A stretch of 44,044 nt of DNA from Rhizobium sp. RM (lineage in GTDB: Bacteria > Pseudomonadota > Alphaproteobacteria > Rhizobiales > Rhizobiaceae). The position numbers and the translations under genes are program-made. Of the stretch, positions 8,648-17,227 are shown one piece after another (positions within the stretch are counted from its first letter, which is position 1; every line of letters begins with the position of its first letter). Location: NCBI RefSeq assembly GCF_013390595.1, contig NZ_JACAWV010000025.1, positions 1 through 44,044 on the forward strand, in the 5' to 3' direction. The notes beneath the pieces are model-generated. The model saw nothing but the letters and a program-made list of their open reading frames with translations, was not told the origin of the DNA and did not search any database.

Positions 8648-9460
8648 ATGCCGTCATTTCTTGAGATCACGCCCGACAAGCTGAACCGAATTCTTGGCAC
8701 GCGAAGCGCGCCGACCATTATCGACGTTCGCAATGACGAGGACTTCTCAGCCGATCCCCGACTCGTCCCCGGGACGATACGCCGCGACTATCGCAAGGTG
8801 ACCGAGTGGGCCGACGATTTGAGCGGACCTTCCGTCGTACTCTGCCAGAAGGGTCAGAAACTCGGGCACGGTGTGGCTGCCCATCTCCGTGCCCTCGGCA
8901 AACCCGCCGAAGTCCTGGAAGGTGGCTTCGAGGCCTGGCGCGCGTCAGGCGCGGCTCTGGTACCGCAGGACAAGCTTCCTCCGCGCGACGGCCGCGGCAG
9001 AACCGTCTGGGTCACGCGCTCCCGGCCGAAGATCGACCGCATCGCATGCCCCTGGCTGATCAGACGCTTCGTCGATCCTTCTTCCGTCTTCCTGTTCGTC
9101 CCCGCAGCCGACGTAGCCGGGGTCGCTGACCGCTTCAATGCGACGCCATTCGACATCGAGGGAGCCACCTGGAGCCACCGCGGCGAGCTTTGCACCTTCG
9201 ATATCATGGTGGAAGAATTCGGTTTAGGAACCGCGCCACTGCTTCGTCTCGCAACGATCGTCCGCGGCGCCGACACCGCAAGGCCCGAACTTGCGCCAGA
9301 AGTGCCGGGCCTGCTCGCAGCATCCCTCGGCCTTTCCCGAATGTTCAACGATGACCTGGAGCAGCTCGAAGCGGGCATGCTGCTCTATGATGCCTTCTAC
9401 AGATGGTGCCGCGATGCGACCGATGAGACGCATAACTGGCCCAACTCGAGGAAGGGATAA
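8648..9460 (+). CDS. chrB: ChrB chromate resistance protein with rhodanese domain
   Basis: 270 residues in two parts. Residues 1-105 form a rhodanese-like fold (PTIIDVRNDEDFSADPR, then SVVLCQKGQKLGHGVAAHLR with the active-loop cysteine near 74). Residues 117-265 are a ChrB C-terminal domain (VWVTRSRPKIDRIACPWLIR, FVDPSSVFLFVP, and AGMLLYDAFYRWCRD). ChrB proteins act as chromate-responsive regulators or accessory factors of the ChrA efflux pump. The start at 8648 lies behind CGGAGGG, and chrA begins two bases after the stop, so the pair is co-transcribed. The GC content is higher than in the neighbours, consistent with acquisition as a cassette. Confidence 0.9.
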   Translation: MPSFLEITPDKLNRILGTRSAPTIIDVRNDEDFSADPRLVPGTIRRDYRKVTEWADDLSGPSVVLCQKGQKLGHGVAAHLRALGKPAEVLEGGFEAWRASGAALVPQDKLPPRDGRGRTVWVTRSRPKIDRIACPWLIRRFVDPSSVFLFVPAADVAGVADRFNATPFDIEGATWSHRGELCTFDIMVEEFGLGTAPLLRLATIVRGADTARPELAPEVPGLLAASLGLSRMFNDDLEQLEAGMLLYDAFYRWCRDATDETHNWPNSRKG

Positions 9461-9461
9461 G

Positions 9462-10865
9462 ATGATGACCGACCTCACTAAGGCGAATGCTCATGTCGAC
9501 CGAGCGGCAGGCGAAGACGTTGTTCCCCTGTCCGAAGCGGTAAAAGTTTGGGCGCGTGTAGCCGCACTCAGCTTCGGCGGCCCCGCAGGCCAAATCGCAG
9601 TCATGCACCGCATCGTGGTCGATGAGAAGCGCTGGGTCGGGGAACAGCGTTTCCTCCACGCCCTCAACTACTGCATGCTGCTTCCGGGGCCCGAAGCCCA
9701 CCAGCTTGCCATCTATATTGGCTGGCTGCTTAACAGGACCAAGGGCGGCATGATCGCTGGCCTGCTGTTTGTCCTTCCCGGCTTCTTGTCTATCCTTGCG
9801 CTCAGCTATGTCTACGTCATCTTCGGAGACGTCAGTGCAATTGAGGGCATGTTCTTTGGCCTCAAATGCGCTGTATTGGCGGTTGTGATCCAGGCGGTCT
9901 TCCGGATTGGCAGCAGGGCACTCAAAAATGAGGTGATGGTTGCTATAGCGGCGGCAGCCTTCGTGGCTATCTTCTTCTTTCATATCCCGTTTCCGCTGAT
10001 CATCATCGGCGCCGGCATCATCGGCTACTTTGGCGGCCGCGCCCGGCTCGAAACGTTCAGGCCGGGCGGCGGACATAAGTCTGGGCCGAACGTTACCCTG
10101 GAGGACAAAGATTCTGTGCTGGGGGAAGACATTCCGGTGCACGCCCAACCCAATCTAGCGTGGTCACTCAAGGTATCGGGGGCCTTGGCAGCGTTCTGGC
10201 TTGTTCCGGTAGCAGCGCTTGTCTTGCTGCTAGGCTGGAACAACGTCTTCTCGAAGATCGGCCTGTTTTTTAGTCAGATGGCTGTGGTGACCTTTGGAGG
10301 CGCCTACGCCGTCCTGGCCTATGTGGCGCAGGCCGCCGTGGAAAACTATGGCTGGCTTCGACCCGGCGAAATGCTCGACGGCCTTGGCATGGCCGAGACC
10401 ACGCCGGGACCGCTGATCATGGTGACGCAGTTTGTCGGCTTTCTTGCGGGCTACCGCGATCCGGGGGCGCTCTCTCCGTTAATGGCGTCAACGCTTGCTG
10501 CAATCCTGACGACCTGGGTGACGTTCCTGCCGAGCTTTCTCTGGATATTCGCGGGCGCACCCTTCATCGAAAAGATGCGCGGTAATGCGGCCCTCGGCGG
10601 CGCGATGTCGGCAATTACTGCTGCTGTCGTTGGCGTAATCCTGAACCTTGCGGTCTGGTTCGGGCTGCATGTCCTGTTTGCCGAAGTGAGGGCAATTCAC
10701 TATGGGCCGCTTGAACTCGACCTACCTGTGTTTTCATCGATTGTTTTGCCGTCAGTGGTTCTGACGCTATTGGCGGCGTTCGCGATCTTCCGCCTCAAGC
10801 TGTCAGTTATCGCTGCACTCGTTCTTTTGGCGACTGCAGGTATCGTGTGGCAGACGATTGGATAG
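9462..10865 (+). CDS. chrA: ChrA chromate efflux transporter
   Basis: About 467 residues, the size of the long two-domain CHR family. Each half carries the family signature: VWARVAALSFGGPAGQIAVM with YCMLLPGPEAHQLAIYIGWL in the first, and FSQMAVVTFGGAYAVLAYV with LGMAETTPGPLIMVTQFVGF in the second. Ten or more hydrophobic helices are evident. It exports chromate across the inner membrane. The ATG at 9462 (MMTDL) follows GGAAGGG; an open frame further upstream only overlaps chrB and is not used. It is followed by a strong terminator. Confidence 0.95.
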   Translation: MMTDLTKANAHVDRAAGEDVVPLSEAVKVWARVAALSFGGPAGQIAVMHRIVVDEKRWVGEQRFLHALNYCMLLPGPEAHQLAIYIGWLLNRTKGGMIAGLLFVLPGFLSILALSYVYVIFGDVSAIEGMFFGLKCAVLAVVIQAVFRIGSRALKNEVMVAIAAAAFVAIFFFHIPFPLIIIGAGIIGYFGGRARLETFRPGGGHKSGPNVTLEDKDSVLGEDIPVHAQPNLAWSLKVSGALAAFWLVPVAALVLLLGWNNVFSKIGLFFSQMAVVTFGGAYAVLAYVAQAAVENYGWLRPGEMLDGLGMAETTPGPLIMVTQFVGFLAGYRDPGALSPLMASTLAAILTTWVTFLPSFLWIFAGAPFIEKMRGNAALGGAMSAITAAVVGVILNLAVWFGLHVLFAEVRAIHYGPLELDLPVFSSIVLPSVVLTLLAAFAIFRLKLSVIAALVLLATAGIVWQTIG

Positions 10866-10948
10866 GCCCTTGAGCACACTGTCGCCCCAGCTCTAAATCG
10901 AACCATCCAGCACCTCCTGTCATGACGCTCAAGCGAGCCGGGAGACGT

Positions 10949-10983
10949 GCGCTGCAACGGGGAAGTTGCAGCGCTGTTTGTTT
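10949..10983 (+). terminator. Terminator of chrBA
   Basis: GCGCTGCAAC (10949-10958), loop GGGGAA, GTTGCAGCGC (10965-10974): a perfect 10-base-pair stem followed by TGTTTGTTT. It lies 84 bases after the chrA stop. Its T-tract runs into the ParD operator. Confidence 0.85.
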
Positions 10984-11005
10984 GGTGGTAATAATTACTA
11001 CCAAA
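10981..11005 (+). promoter_or_regulatory. Palindromic operator of the parDE operon
   Basis: A 25-base near-perfect palindrome: left half TTTGGTGGTAAT, right half ATTACTACCAAA, with one mismatched pair. It ends 15 bases before the antitoxin start. ParD antitoxins repress their own operon through such dyads. It probably overlaps the promoter. Confidence 0.75.
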
Positions 11006-11020
11006 AGAGTGGAGGTAGCT

Positions 11021-11302
11021 ATGCCCAATGTTGAAAAAGTCAGCGTCTCGATGACCTCGCAACACGCAGAGCTGTTGCGCGATGCCGTTAATAGCGGCGC
11101 GTATGCCAGCGGAAGCGAGGTTGTACGGGAAGCCATGCGTGACTGGTCGGCAAAGTGGATGCAGAAGCGCGACGATATCGCTAAGCTACGTGCGATGTGG
11201 GAAGAAGGCAAAGCGAGCGGACCTTCTGTCGGAGTGGATTTTGATGCAGTGCTTGAGGAAGCTCGCCAGGAAGTAAAGTCTCCCCCTCCTCATGCCCGCT
11301 AA
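11021..11302 (+). CDS. parD: ParD-family antitoxin
   Basis: 93 residues. The N-terminal 45 form a ribbon-helix-helix DNA-binding domain (KVSVSMTSQHAELLRDAVNS, GAYASGSEVVREAMRDW). The C-terminal part is an acidic, flexible toxin-binding tail (MWEEGKASGPSVGVDFDAVL). The ATG at 11021 has GGAGG at seven bases; an upstream in-frame ATG at 10922 would place the operator inside the gene and is rejected. It overlaps the toxin gene by 11 bases, the usual translational coupling of parDE. Confidence 0.9.
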   Translation: MPNVEKVSVSMTSQHAELLRDAVNSGAYASGSEVVREAMRDWSAKWMQKRDDIAKLRAMWEEGKASGPSVGVDFDAVLEEARQEVKSPPPHAR

Positions 11303-11603
11303 ACTACTCTGGACGCCGAAGGCGCGTGCCGACATTAAGAACATTTACGTTGAGATAAGTCGCGAACAGCCTCTTAGCGCTGAGCGGTACTTTGCTAACT
11401 TTCGTCGCAAGGCGGAAATGCTCGTCGCGCATCCGCGTTTGGGCGAGCGTCACCCGGAGGTATTCCGTACCGCCCGGATGTTGGTAGAAGCGCCCTATGT
11501 CATACTTTACGAGACAAGGCCCGACTCCGACGACGGTCCTGTTCATGCAATTGAGATCGTACGAGTAGTGGACGGTCGGCGCGATCTTTCCGCTCTGTTT
11601 TGA
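11292..11603 (+). CDS. parE: ParE/RelE-family toxin
   Basis: 103 residues with the ParE fold: KLLWTPKARADIKNIYVEIS at the N-terminus, a central helix pair (AERYFANFRRKAEMLVAHPR), LGERHPEVFRTARMLVEAPY and the final strand IEIVRVVDGRRDLSALF. ParE proteins poison DNA gyrase; RelE relatives cut mRNA, and the sequence favours ParE. It overlaps parD by 11 bases. On a secondary replicon such a pair typically stabilises inheritance. Confidence 0.9.
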   Translation: MPAKLLWTPKARADIKNIYVEISREQPLSAERYFANFRRKAEMLVAHPRLGERHPEVFRTARMLVEAPYVILYETRPDSDDGPVHAIEIVRVVDGRRDLSALF

Positions 11604-11642
11604 GAGCCAAAGGGCTGGAGCTAAGCTGTAAGCAAAGTCACG

Positions 11643-11664
11643 CTCTCTTGAACAGAATCAAACC
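11643..11664 (+). repeat. Intergenic motif copy A (CTCTTGAAC...GAACC type)
   Basis: CTCTCTTGAACAGAAT followed by CAAACC, 39 bases after the parE stop. It is one of four related 20-23-base sequences lying just downstream of plus-strand genes in this window (others at 19166, 21933 and 29917). Confidence 0.35.
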
Positions 11665-11808
11665 GCAGGTCCGGCTTTGCCTCACAAACATCGAAAACAC
11701 AGGCCCCCGGCCCTGTCGTTCATAGCTGCGGCCGTCGCCAGCCATACTCTACGCGAATGTCGTGAAAGGCTCGGCGAACGAACGACTATGCTGGCACCGA
11801 ACTGCCAC

Positions 11809-12714
11809 TCATCCGAGCTGTAATCTGGGCTGCAACTGCTCGACCATATAATCGATAAATACGCGGCTTCTCGTCGGCATGTGACGGCGACTGCTGTAAA
11901 CGACGTTGATATCTTCGATGTCACCCGCGTTGTAATCGGGCAGCACCTCAACTCGGCGTCCGTCAGCAATATCTCTTGCGATATGAAACATTCCTAGGCG
12001 GCTTATGCCCAGACCGTCCAGCGTGAGCTGGCGCATCGTCTCTCCATTGTTTGTCAACGTACTGCCTCGGATTGCGACATTGACACGTTCGGCGTTTACC
12101 AGAAATGGCCACTCGTCCATCGAGCGTCTGAAATTGAAATTGAAGCATTGGTGCATCGCTAGGTCGTCTGGATGCTTCGGAGAGCCGTGTTTTTCCAGAT
12201 AGGTCGGGGCGGCAACTACTGCTCGTCGGCTTCGTCCCAAGAGCCGTGCATGAAAATCGGCGTCTGCCAGTGGCCCCATCCGTATTGCGATATCCACCGA
12301 GTCGCGGTTGAGATCAACGACCGCATCTGTAAGGGAGATATCGAGCACGATCTCGGGATATCGCTGCCTAAACTCTGGTAGCACCGGCAGCAGCCAATGA
12401 TTTCCGAAAGGCAGCGACGCGTTTACGCGAAGAACGCCTCGAGGGGAGCTTGTATGGGCGGCAACATCACTTTCAGCTTGGTCGATGTCGGAAATGATCC
12501 GGACACTGTTCTCATAGAACTGCTTGCCCTCCGGCGTCACGCTCACCGCTCGTGTTGAACGCTTCAAGAGCAAAACCCCTAGACGTTGCTCGATGCGGGT
12601 AACAACCTTGCTAACAGCCGAAGCAGTCATATCGAGCCGTTTTCCGGCCGCCGAAAAGCTACCCGTTTCGACCACCTTGATGAAGGCCAGCATCTCGCCG
12701 CTTCGACTATCCAT
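11809..12714 (-). CDS. LysR-family transcriptional regulator
   Basis: 301 residues. Winged HTH at residues 5-62 (MLAFIKVVETGSFSAAGKRL, MTASAVSKVVTRIEQRLGVL, RSTRAVSVTPEG), then a periplasmic-binding-like effector domain with the CrgA-type pattern AVVDLNRDSVDIAIRMGPLA. The start at 12714 has AGGA eight bases upstream; a longer frame to 12834 has no such signal. It lies downstream of, and in line with, the ene-reductase gene with a 123-base gap, so it may be read from the same transcript or from its own promoter. The likely targets are the adjacent oxidoreductases; this is inference from position. Confidence 0.92.
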   Translation of the reverse strand: MDSRSGEMLAFIKVVETGSFSAAGKRLDMTASAVSKVVTRIEQRLGVLLLKRSTRAVSVTPEGKQFYENSVRIISDIDQAESDVAAHTSSPRGVLRVNASLPFGNHWLLPVLPEFRQRYPEIVLDISLTDAVVDLNRDSVDIAIRMGPLADADFHARLLGRSRRAVVAAPTYLEKHGSPKHPDDLAMHQCFNFNFRRSMDEWPFLVNAERVNVAIRGSTLTNNGETMRQLTLDGLGISRLGMFHIARDIADGRRVEVLPDYNAGDIEDINVVYSSRRHMPTRSRVFIDYMVEQLQPRLQLG

Positions 12715-12837
12715 AGTGCAATCCTGCTGTCGTGGGTTCCATTCAGCGTTCCCAAGAGCACCTGAGAGCGGCGAGACCAATAACAAAATCATGGGCCGAC
12801 CGGAGCTCCTCACTCCGGTCGGCGACGCGCACATCGG

Positions 12838-13956
12838 TTATGCAACTCGACCTATGGGCTGATAGGCAGGGTAGTCTGTATAACCCCGATTGTCGCCACC
12901 ATAGAACGTCGCTCGGTCAGCCTCAGTCAGCGGCCAGTCGTGCCGCAAGCGTTCGACAAGATCGGGATTGGATATGAACGGCTCACCGAATGCAGCCATG
13001 TCTATTATCTTGTCCCGTAGAAGCTGTTCGGCGCGCACACGATCAAGCCCGCCGGCGAGGATTAGTGTGCCGGAATAAGCTTGGCGAAACTTCGCGAGGA
13101 AATCGCTTGGGATTGGTGAAGCTCCACGGCTCGCCTGATCCATGATGTGGATATAGGCGATGTTGCGTTTTCCGAGCTCGGCCGCAAGGTAAAGATACGT
13201 CTCCTCAAGCTCCGGATAAAGCCCCATTTGAAACAGCCTGCCGTATGGCGACAACCGGATTGATACGCGAGAGCAGCCAACACGAGCTATTGTTGCGTCG
13301 ATGGCTTCCAGTAAGAAGCGCGTACGGCTTTCCATGTTATGGGCGCCATACTTATCCGAACGATCGTTGACGGTAGGATTGAGGAACTGCTCGATCAGGT
13401 AACCGTTGGCTCCATGAAGTTCGACACCATCGAATCCTGCTTTGATTGCATTGCTGGCAGCGTCAGCGAAATCCCCAATCACGCGGGCAACGTCCTCAGT
13501 TGTGAGGGCTCTTGGAACGCTCGCTTCCACGAATGTAGGCTGCCCCTCACCATCGAAGGCGAAAGCCTTGCTCATTTCGTCTCGGGCCGGAGTTGAGGTC
13601 GAGCTAACGGGAGCTTGCCTGCTGGGCTGAAGCGACACATGAGACATTCTGCCAACATGCCAGATCTGAGCAAAAATGGTCCCACCTTGCTCATGCACAG
13701 CCTCCGTCACCGCCCGCCATCCTTCAATTTGAGGCCCGCTCCAGATGCCTGGTACAAAGGCAAATCCTTGCCCCTCCTGGGAGATCGGCGTCCCCTCGGT
13801 GACAATGAGCCCAGCACCGGCGCGTTGGCGATAGTAGCGAGCGGTTTCGTCATCAGCGTAACCTGCGGCAGCGCGCGCTCGCGTCATGGGAGCCATCACG
13901 ACGCGGTTGCGCAGCAGTCGTCCAGACAAATCGTAAGAGTCAAAAAGCGAGGTCAT
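12838..13956 (-). CDS. Old Yellow Enzyme family ene-reductase
   Basis: 372 residues with an FMN-binding TIM barrel. Visible signatures are LRNRVVMAPMTRARA (first strand and loop), GLIVTEGTPISQEG, FAQIWHVGRMSH, the active-site pair in FDGVELHGANGYLIEQFLNP, then SIRLSPYG and the FMN phosphate strand GTLILAGGLDRVRAEQLL. HGANGY is the His-x-x-Asn form seen in NemA/XenB-type alkene reductases, which reduce enals, enones, nitrate esters or N-ethylmaleimide with NAD(P)H. The start at 13956 follows GAGGAGG. It begins 10 bases after the Gfo/Idh gene, so both are in one operon. Confidence 0.95.
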   Translation of the reverse strand: MTSLFDSYDLSGRLLRNRVVMAPMTRARAAAGYADDETARYYRQRAGAGLIVTEGTPISQEGQGFAFVPGIWSGPQIEGWRAVTEAVHEQGGTIFAQIWHVGRMSHVSLQPSRQAPVSSTSTPARDEMSKAFAFDGEGQPTFVEASVPRALTTEDVARVIGDFADAASNAIKAGFDGVELHGANGYLIEQFLNPTVNDRSDKYGAHNMESRTRFLLEAIDATIARVGCSRVSIRLSPYGRLFQMGLYPELEETYLYLAAELGKRNIAYIHIMDQASRGASPIPSDFLAKFRQAYSGTLILAGGLDRVRAEQLLRDKIIDMAAFGEPFISNPDLVERLRHDWPLTEADRATFYGGDNRGYTDYPAYQPIGRVA

Positions 13957-13966
13957 CGTTGCCTCC

Positions 13967-14986
13967 TCAGTTTGCTTCTGCTGCGTTCCAGACCGCGTCA
14001 AGCAGGCTCTGGGTCTGAACAGTCGCTTCCATCCATTGCAAGCGCTGCTCCGCGTCGGGCTCAAGTGCGAGCTGCGCAAAAGAATCGATCATCAGTGCAT
14101 GCTGAGGTTTTGTGCCAGGCGTTTCAATGAAGCTGATGTCGTTGCGCGTCGCCATGCCTGTCCTGTGCGTGAAACCGGTTGAGATGTCAGGATTATCGAA
14201 CGCGAATCCGCTGTTCCAGTCCAAAACGAAATCATCCTGAGCGAGTACGCCCGAAGTACCACCCAATGTCAGGTCCATCACCGCTGTACCTGTAGTGTAG
14301 CCGACATCGAAGGTTGTTGTTTTGCCACCCTCAAACGCAAGCAGGCCGGTTGCACGGATAACTGCGTTTGTCTGCGCGTCCCGTTCTGCAAAGACCCTGA
14401 TGTCCTTCAACTGACCGGGCGATAAAAACTCGACGGCGGCGCGCATGGAATACCATGCCATGTCGCCGATGGCACCCATCGGCTCCTCGCTCTGGTCGAA
14501 ACGGATATTCTCCCTGTCGGAGAACGGGAAATAGAACATGGTGTGCAACGACCGAGGCTCACCGATCAGCTGGGGCATGCGCTCACGCATCGCCCGGGTT
14601 CGGGCATGATGGACAAAATGCGTCGCATCCATGAGGACGACGCCATTTTGTCGGGCGAGTGCCGTCAGCCTCTCGGCGACTTCCTTGGACTGAAGGGGTT
14701 TTTCGATCAAAACATGTTTTCCGGCCGACAGGGCACGAGCTGCAATATCTTCCTTCGCAGATGTCGGCGCAGCAACGTAGACGGCCTGCACATCTGATTG
14801 CGCCATCAGTTCCTCCACACCTTGTACGCCAACAGCGCCAGGGTATTGAGCCGCAAAGCTATCAGCTTTTTCTTTTGATCGGCTCGAAACAGCGACGAGG
14901 CGCGCGTACTGTGAGCTGTGGATCGCGGGGGCGATCAGGCCGGCAATGAAGCCCGTTCCAACAATTCCGAAGTTGAGTTTGTTCAT
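13967..14986 (-). CDS. Gfo/Idh/MocA family oxidoreductase
   Basis: 339 residues. The Rossmann N-terminus reads NFGIVGTGFIAGLIAPAIHS, followed by VQAVYVAAPTSAKEDIAARA and the catalytic-lysine signature HVLIEKPLQSKE. A beta-sheet domain follows (MGAIGDMAWYSMRAAVEFLS). These NAD(P)-dependent enzymes act on sugars, inositols or related carbonyl compounds; the substrate cannot be read from sequence. The start at 14986 has AAAGG 11 bases before it. It heads a two-gene operon with the ene-reductase, preceded by a 21-base palindrome. Confidence 0.92.
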   Translation of the reverse strand: MNKLNFGIVGTGFIAGLIAPAIHSSQYARLVAVSSRSKEKADSFAAQYPGAVGVQGVEELMAQSDVQAVYVAAPTSAKEDIAARALSAGKHVLIEKPLQSKEVAERLTALARQNGVVLMDATHFVHHARTRAMRERMPQLIGEPRSLHTMFYFPFSDRENIRFDQSEEPMGAIGDMAWYSMRAAVEFLSPGQLKDIRVFAERDAQTNAVIRATGLLAFEGGKTTTFDVGYTTGTAVMDLTLGGTSGVLAQDDFVLDWNSGFAFDNPDISTGFTHRTGMATRNDISFIETPGTKPQHALMIDSFAQLALEPDAEQRLQWMEATVQTQSLLDAVWNAAEAN

Positions 14987-15016
14987 AGCTATCTACCTTT
15001 TTTAAGCAGCATTGCG

Positions 15017-15037
15017 CCATGCCGAGCCTCGGCATGG
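15017..15037. promoter_or_regulatory. 21-base palindrome upstream of Gfo/Idh gene
   Basis: CCATGCCGAG-C-CTCGGCATGG, a perfect dyad, 31-51 bases upstream of the Gfo/Idh start and 100 bases past the end of the monooxygenase gene. It has no T-tract on the minus strand, which favours an operator over a terminator, but a hairpin with a 3-base loop is possible. Confidence 0.5.
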
Positions 15038-15135
15038 GCTGGCGACCTGCATACGTGGTGGTGTTGTGAATGAGAGGTGAGACTTCCCAAGGGCCTCAAA
15101 CGATTGCGAAAGCCAATGGTCCGCCTTCGATGCGC

Positions 15136-15429
15136 TCATGCGATCCGATGCATTTCGAATAGCGAGAAGTCGCCAATGCAATGCCCCGCAGACGATCTGA
15201 AAGCCTGAATGGCTTGGCTCTGCATGTGATTTTGCCAGTCCTCAGCAGAGGCCCACTCCTCTACGAAAGTGACCAACCTAGGGTCAGCGTTAGACCGATG
15301 CAGTTCGTATCGAAGACAGCCAGCAGCATGTTGCGTCGCCTCAACGAGCTTTGTCTGCTCACTAATCATTAGATCTTCGAGGCCGGGTTTTGCACGGGCA
15401 TGCGCAACGATCGTGAGGGAGTTTTGCAT
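15136..15429 (-). CDS. Antibiotic biosynthesis monooxygenase (ABM) domain protein
   Basis: 97 residues, a single ABM-type ferredoxin-like domain: SLTIVAHARAKPGLEDLMIS, VEATQHAAGCLRYELHRSNA, LVTFVEEWASAEDWQNHMQS. Single-domain members such as YgiN act on quinols without a cofactor. The ATG at 15429 follows AGGG and lies one base after the stop of the cupin gene (15431), so translation is coupled. An upstream start at 15477 would run through the cupin gene and is rejected. Confidence 0.9.
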   Translation of the reverse strand: MQNSLTIVAHARAKPGLEDLMISEQTKLVEATQHAAGCLRYELHRSNADPRLVTFVEEWASAEDWQNHMQSQAIQAFRSSAGHCIGDFSLFEMHRIA

Positions 15430-15430
15430 C

Positions 15431-15967
15431 TTAGTTACCCTGCGGCTCTTTCGGAGGATACTTATCAGCATCAGCAACCGTGGGGCCTTCCCGCAGCCAG
15501 TTTACAGCCCAGCCGCTTTCGAGGATGTTGAGTGTCTGCGAGCCGGCGGGCGGCCATGCTTCATGGACGACGCCACCCGGCGCGCGAAAGAAGCCGCCGT
15601 TTTCGATGTTATAGCGCACACCTTTCGAGTCGAACGTATGTGTCCCCCCGACGAGAATGACATGAGTTTCTGCCAGGTCATGCGTGTGGGCAGGAATATG
15701 CACCGGGATCGGGGTCCGGAACATCAGGGTCGTCAGTTTGGTGTTCGGGTCAGAATGCAGGATGGCGTATTCGGGGGAACGATCGCCAAGCTCAGGAATG
15801 GTTTTTTCCCATTTCAATGAGCCCGGGTTTTTGAGGATAATGCTCGTGTCGGTTTGATCTGCAGCTGCGGCAGTCAGTGTTATTCCCATAAGGGCTGCGC
15901 CCGCAGCTATCGTCGTGAAAGCTGTCCGAAGCGAACTTTTATTCCCCCAGAGCGAAAGCGGTCTCAT
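15431..15967 (-). CDS. Exported cupin-domain protein
   Basis: 178 residues. The N-terminus has a signal peptide: basic start, hydrophobic core AFTTIAAGAALMGITLTAAA and a likely cut before DQTDTS. The rest is one cupin barrel with metal ligands in HIPAHTHDLAETHVILVGG and the second motif GGFFRAPGGVVHEAWPPAG. It should be a periplasmic metal-binding cupin. A strong AAGGAG lies eight bases before the ATG. It is in an operon with the ABM gene. Partner and substrate are unknown; the pairing hints at quinone or small phenolic chemistry. Confidence 0.88.
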   Translation of the reverse strand: MRPLSLWGNKSSLRTAFTTIAAGAALMGITLTAAAADQTDTSIILKNPGSLKWEKTIPELGDRSPEYAILHSDPNTKLTTLMFRTPIPVHIPAHTHDLAETHVILVGGTHTFDSKGVRYNIENGGFFRAPGGVVHEAWPPAGSQTLNILESGWAVNWLREGPTVADADKYPPKEPQGN

Positions 15968-16247
15968 CTAAGTCTCCTTCGTGTTGGTAAGCAACCCGTC
16001 AGTGAGTTGATGTCTGTTAAATGGCAGGAGATACTTTCAGGCGGTAGCCGTTGCTGCGGACAAGCATTGCGGAAAAAAATTCCACAATCGGATCGCCTTT
16101 GTCTGCCAGGCGGCTTTCTCAAGTTTCTACGAGAAAGCGGCACTTGTTGTTGCCGATCTCGAGGTAGGCCCATCTTCCAGCATCAATCACGGCTATACGG
16201 TTCCGTGAGCGTGAACAGCGGGTTCACGAGACGGATTTAGGAAACGC
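15968..16247. other. Leader region of the cupin operon
   Basis: No ORF. It contains a hairpin CGTGAAC-AGCGG-GTTCACG (16210-16228), about 240 bases before the cupin start. The right end borders the DJ-1 terminator. Confidence 0.45.
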
Positions 16248-16287
16248 ACCGACTCGTCTGGACGCATTTGCCTGCGGACGAGTCGGT
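16248..16287 (-). terminator. Inverted repeat downstream of DJ-1 operon
   Basis: ACCGACTCGTC (16248-16258) and GACGAGTCGGT (16277-16287) form a perfect 11-base-pair stem with an 18-base loop, 17 bases past the stop of the exported DJ-1 protein. On the minus strand it is followed by GCGTTTCCT, a poor U-tract, so termination efficiency is uncertain. Confidence 0.6.
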
Positions 16288-16304
16288 AAATTGCTCCGAG
16301 TGTT

Positions 16305-17144
16305 TTATTTCAGTCGCTTGAGTAATTCGGCGGCGACAGCTGGGGCGGAAGCTGGGTTCTGGCCCGTAACCAACTCGCGATCGGTTACCACGTGAGATGT
16401 CCATGGAGCCTCGTTGCTGACGAAGTTTCCGCCTGCCGCTTCTAAGGCTGTTTGCGGATAAAACTTCATCTCCCCGCCGCTCAGCAGGCCCTTGGCAATT
16501 TCCTCTTCCTGATTGCTGATGACGGTCATCTTGTAGCCCGCATAGATCCAGCCCTCGCCCTTGGCCCAACCGCTTGTTTCAAGCTTGGTCGTGAAGGCTA
16601 TTGCGTCGGGCAGGGCAGAGAGCAGAGCGATCGGACCATGGCATGCGAGGGCCGTTGTCTTGCCCTTCGCATGGAAGTCGGCAAGGAGTCTGCCCAATTC
16701 CGGGCTCAAGAGAAGATCCTGCATAGGGGCATGACCACCTGGCACATAAACCGCATCGAATTGGTCGTAACCGATCTGCTCGACACGGGCGAGGCTGATC
16801 ACTGGCGAGGTGCTTTCGGATGTCAGCCCTAGTTTTTCAAGCATGGCCAAGCCTTCTTTCAACGCAGCCTCGTCGCCGCCGAAATACATCTTGTCCACGG
16901 AGGACTTGTCCAGCGTCGGCGCCGTTCCCTTGGGGGTTGCGAAGATGATGTCATGACCGGCCTCGGTCAGCGCCTTTACCGGCTGCATCAGTTCGTTGAG
17001 GTAGAAGCCAGTCTCGAAAACCTTGCCGTCCTTGAGGTCGAGATGGTCGGAATCAGACAGGACGACCAGGACGTTGGCCGCCTGCGCACTGAGGGCGCTT
17101 GTTCCAAGAGCGAGTGCGAGAGCGAGAGTGCGAATGGGATTCAT
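16305..17144 (-). CDS. DJ-1/PfpI family protein with signal peptide
   Basis: 279 residues. Residues 1-22 (MNPIRTLALALALGTSALSA) are a signal peptide, followed by a class-I glutamine-amidotransferase-like fold. VFETGFYLNELMQPVKALTE resembles the HchA/Hsp31 branch, the nucleophile elbow is TTALACHGPIALL with its cysteine, and FDAVYVPGGHAPMQDLL precedes it. Members of this branch detoxify glyoxals or repair glycated proteins; an exported form is less usual. The start at 17144 follows TGGAG. It is the second gene of an operon with the cytosolic homologue upstream, 83 bases away, and is followed by an inverted repeat. Confidence 0.88.
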   Translation of the reverse strand: MNPIRTLALALALGTSALSAQAANVLVVLSDSDHLDLKDGKVFETGFYLNELMQPVKALTEAGHDIIFATPKGTAPTLDKSSVDKMYFGGDEAALKEGLAMLEKLGLTSESTSPVISLARVEQIGYDQFDAVYVPGGHAPMQDLLLSPELGRLLADFHAKGKTTALACHGPIALLSALPDAIAFTTKLETSGWAKGEGWIYAGYKMTVISNQEEEIAKGLLSGGEMKFYPQTALEAAGGNFVSNEAPWTSHVVTDRELVTGQNPASAPAVAAELLKRLK

Positions 17145-17227
17145 ATTTTTCTCCATAGGAAAGCCGTTCCCTGCCCATCGGAACAGAGAAGATCCATTGT
17201 GTCGTTGGTGGTGTCAGCGATGGGTGT

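Noticed and set aside
9345..10148. 267-codon minus-strand ORF
   Set aside because: Antisense shadow of chrA in GC-rich sequence; no domain, while chrA has all family motifs.
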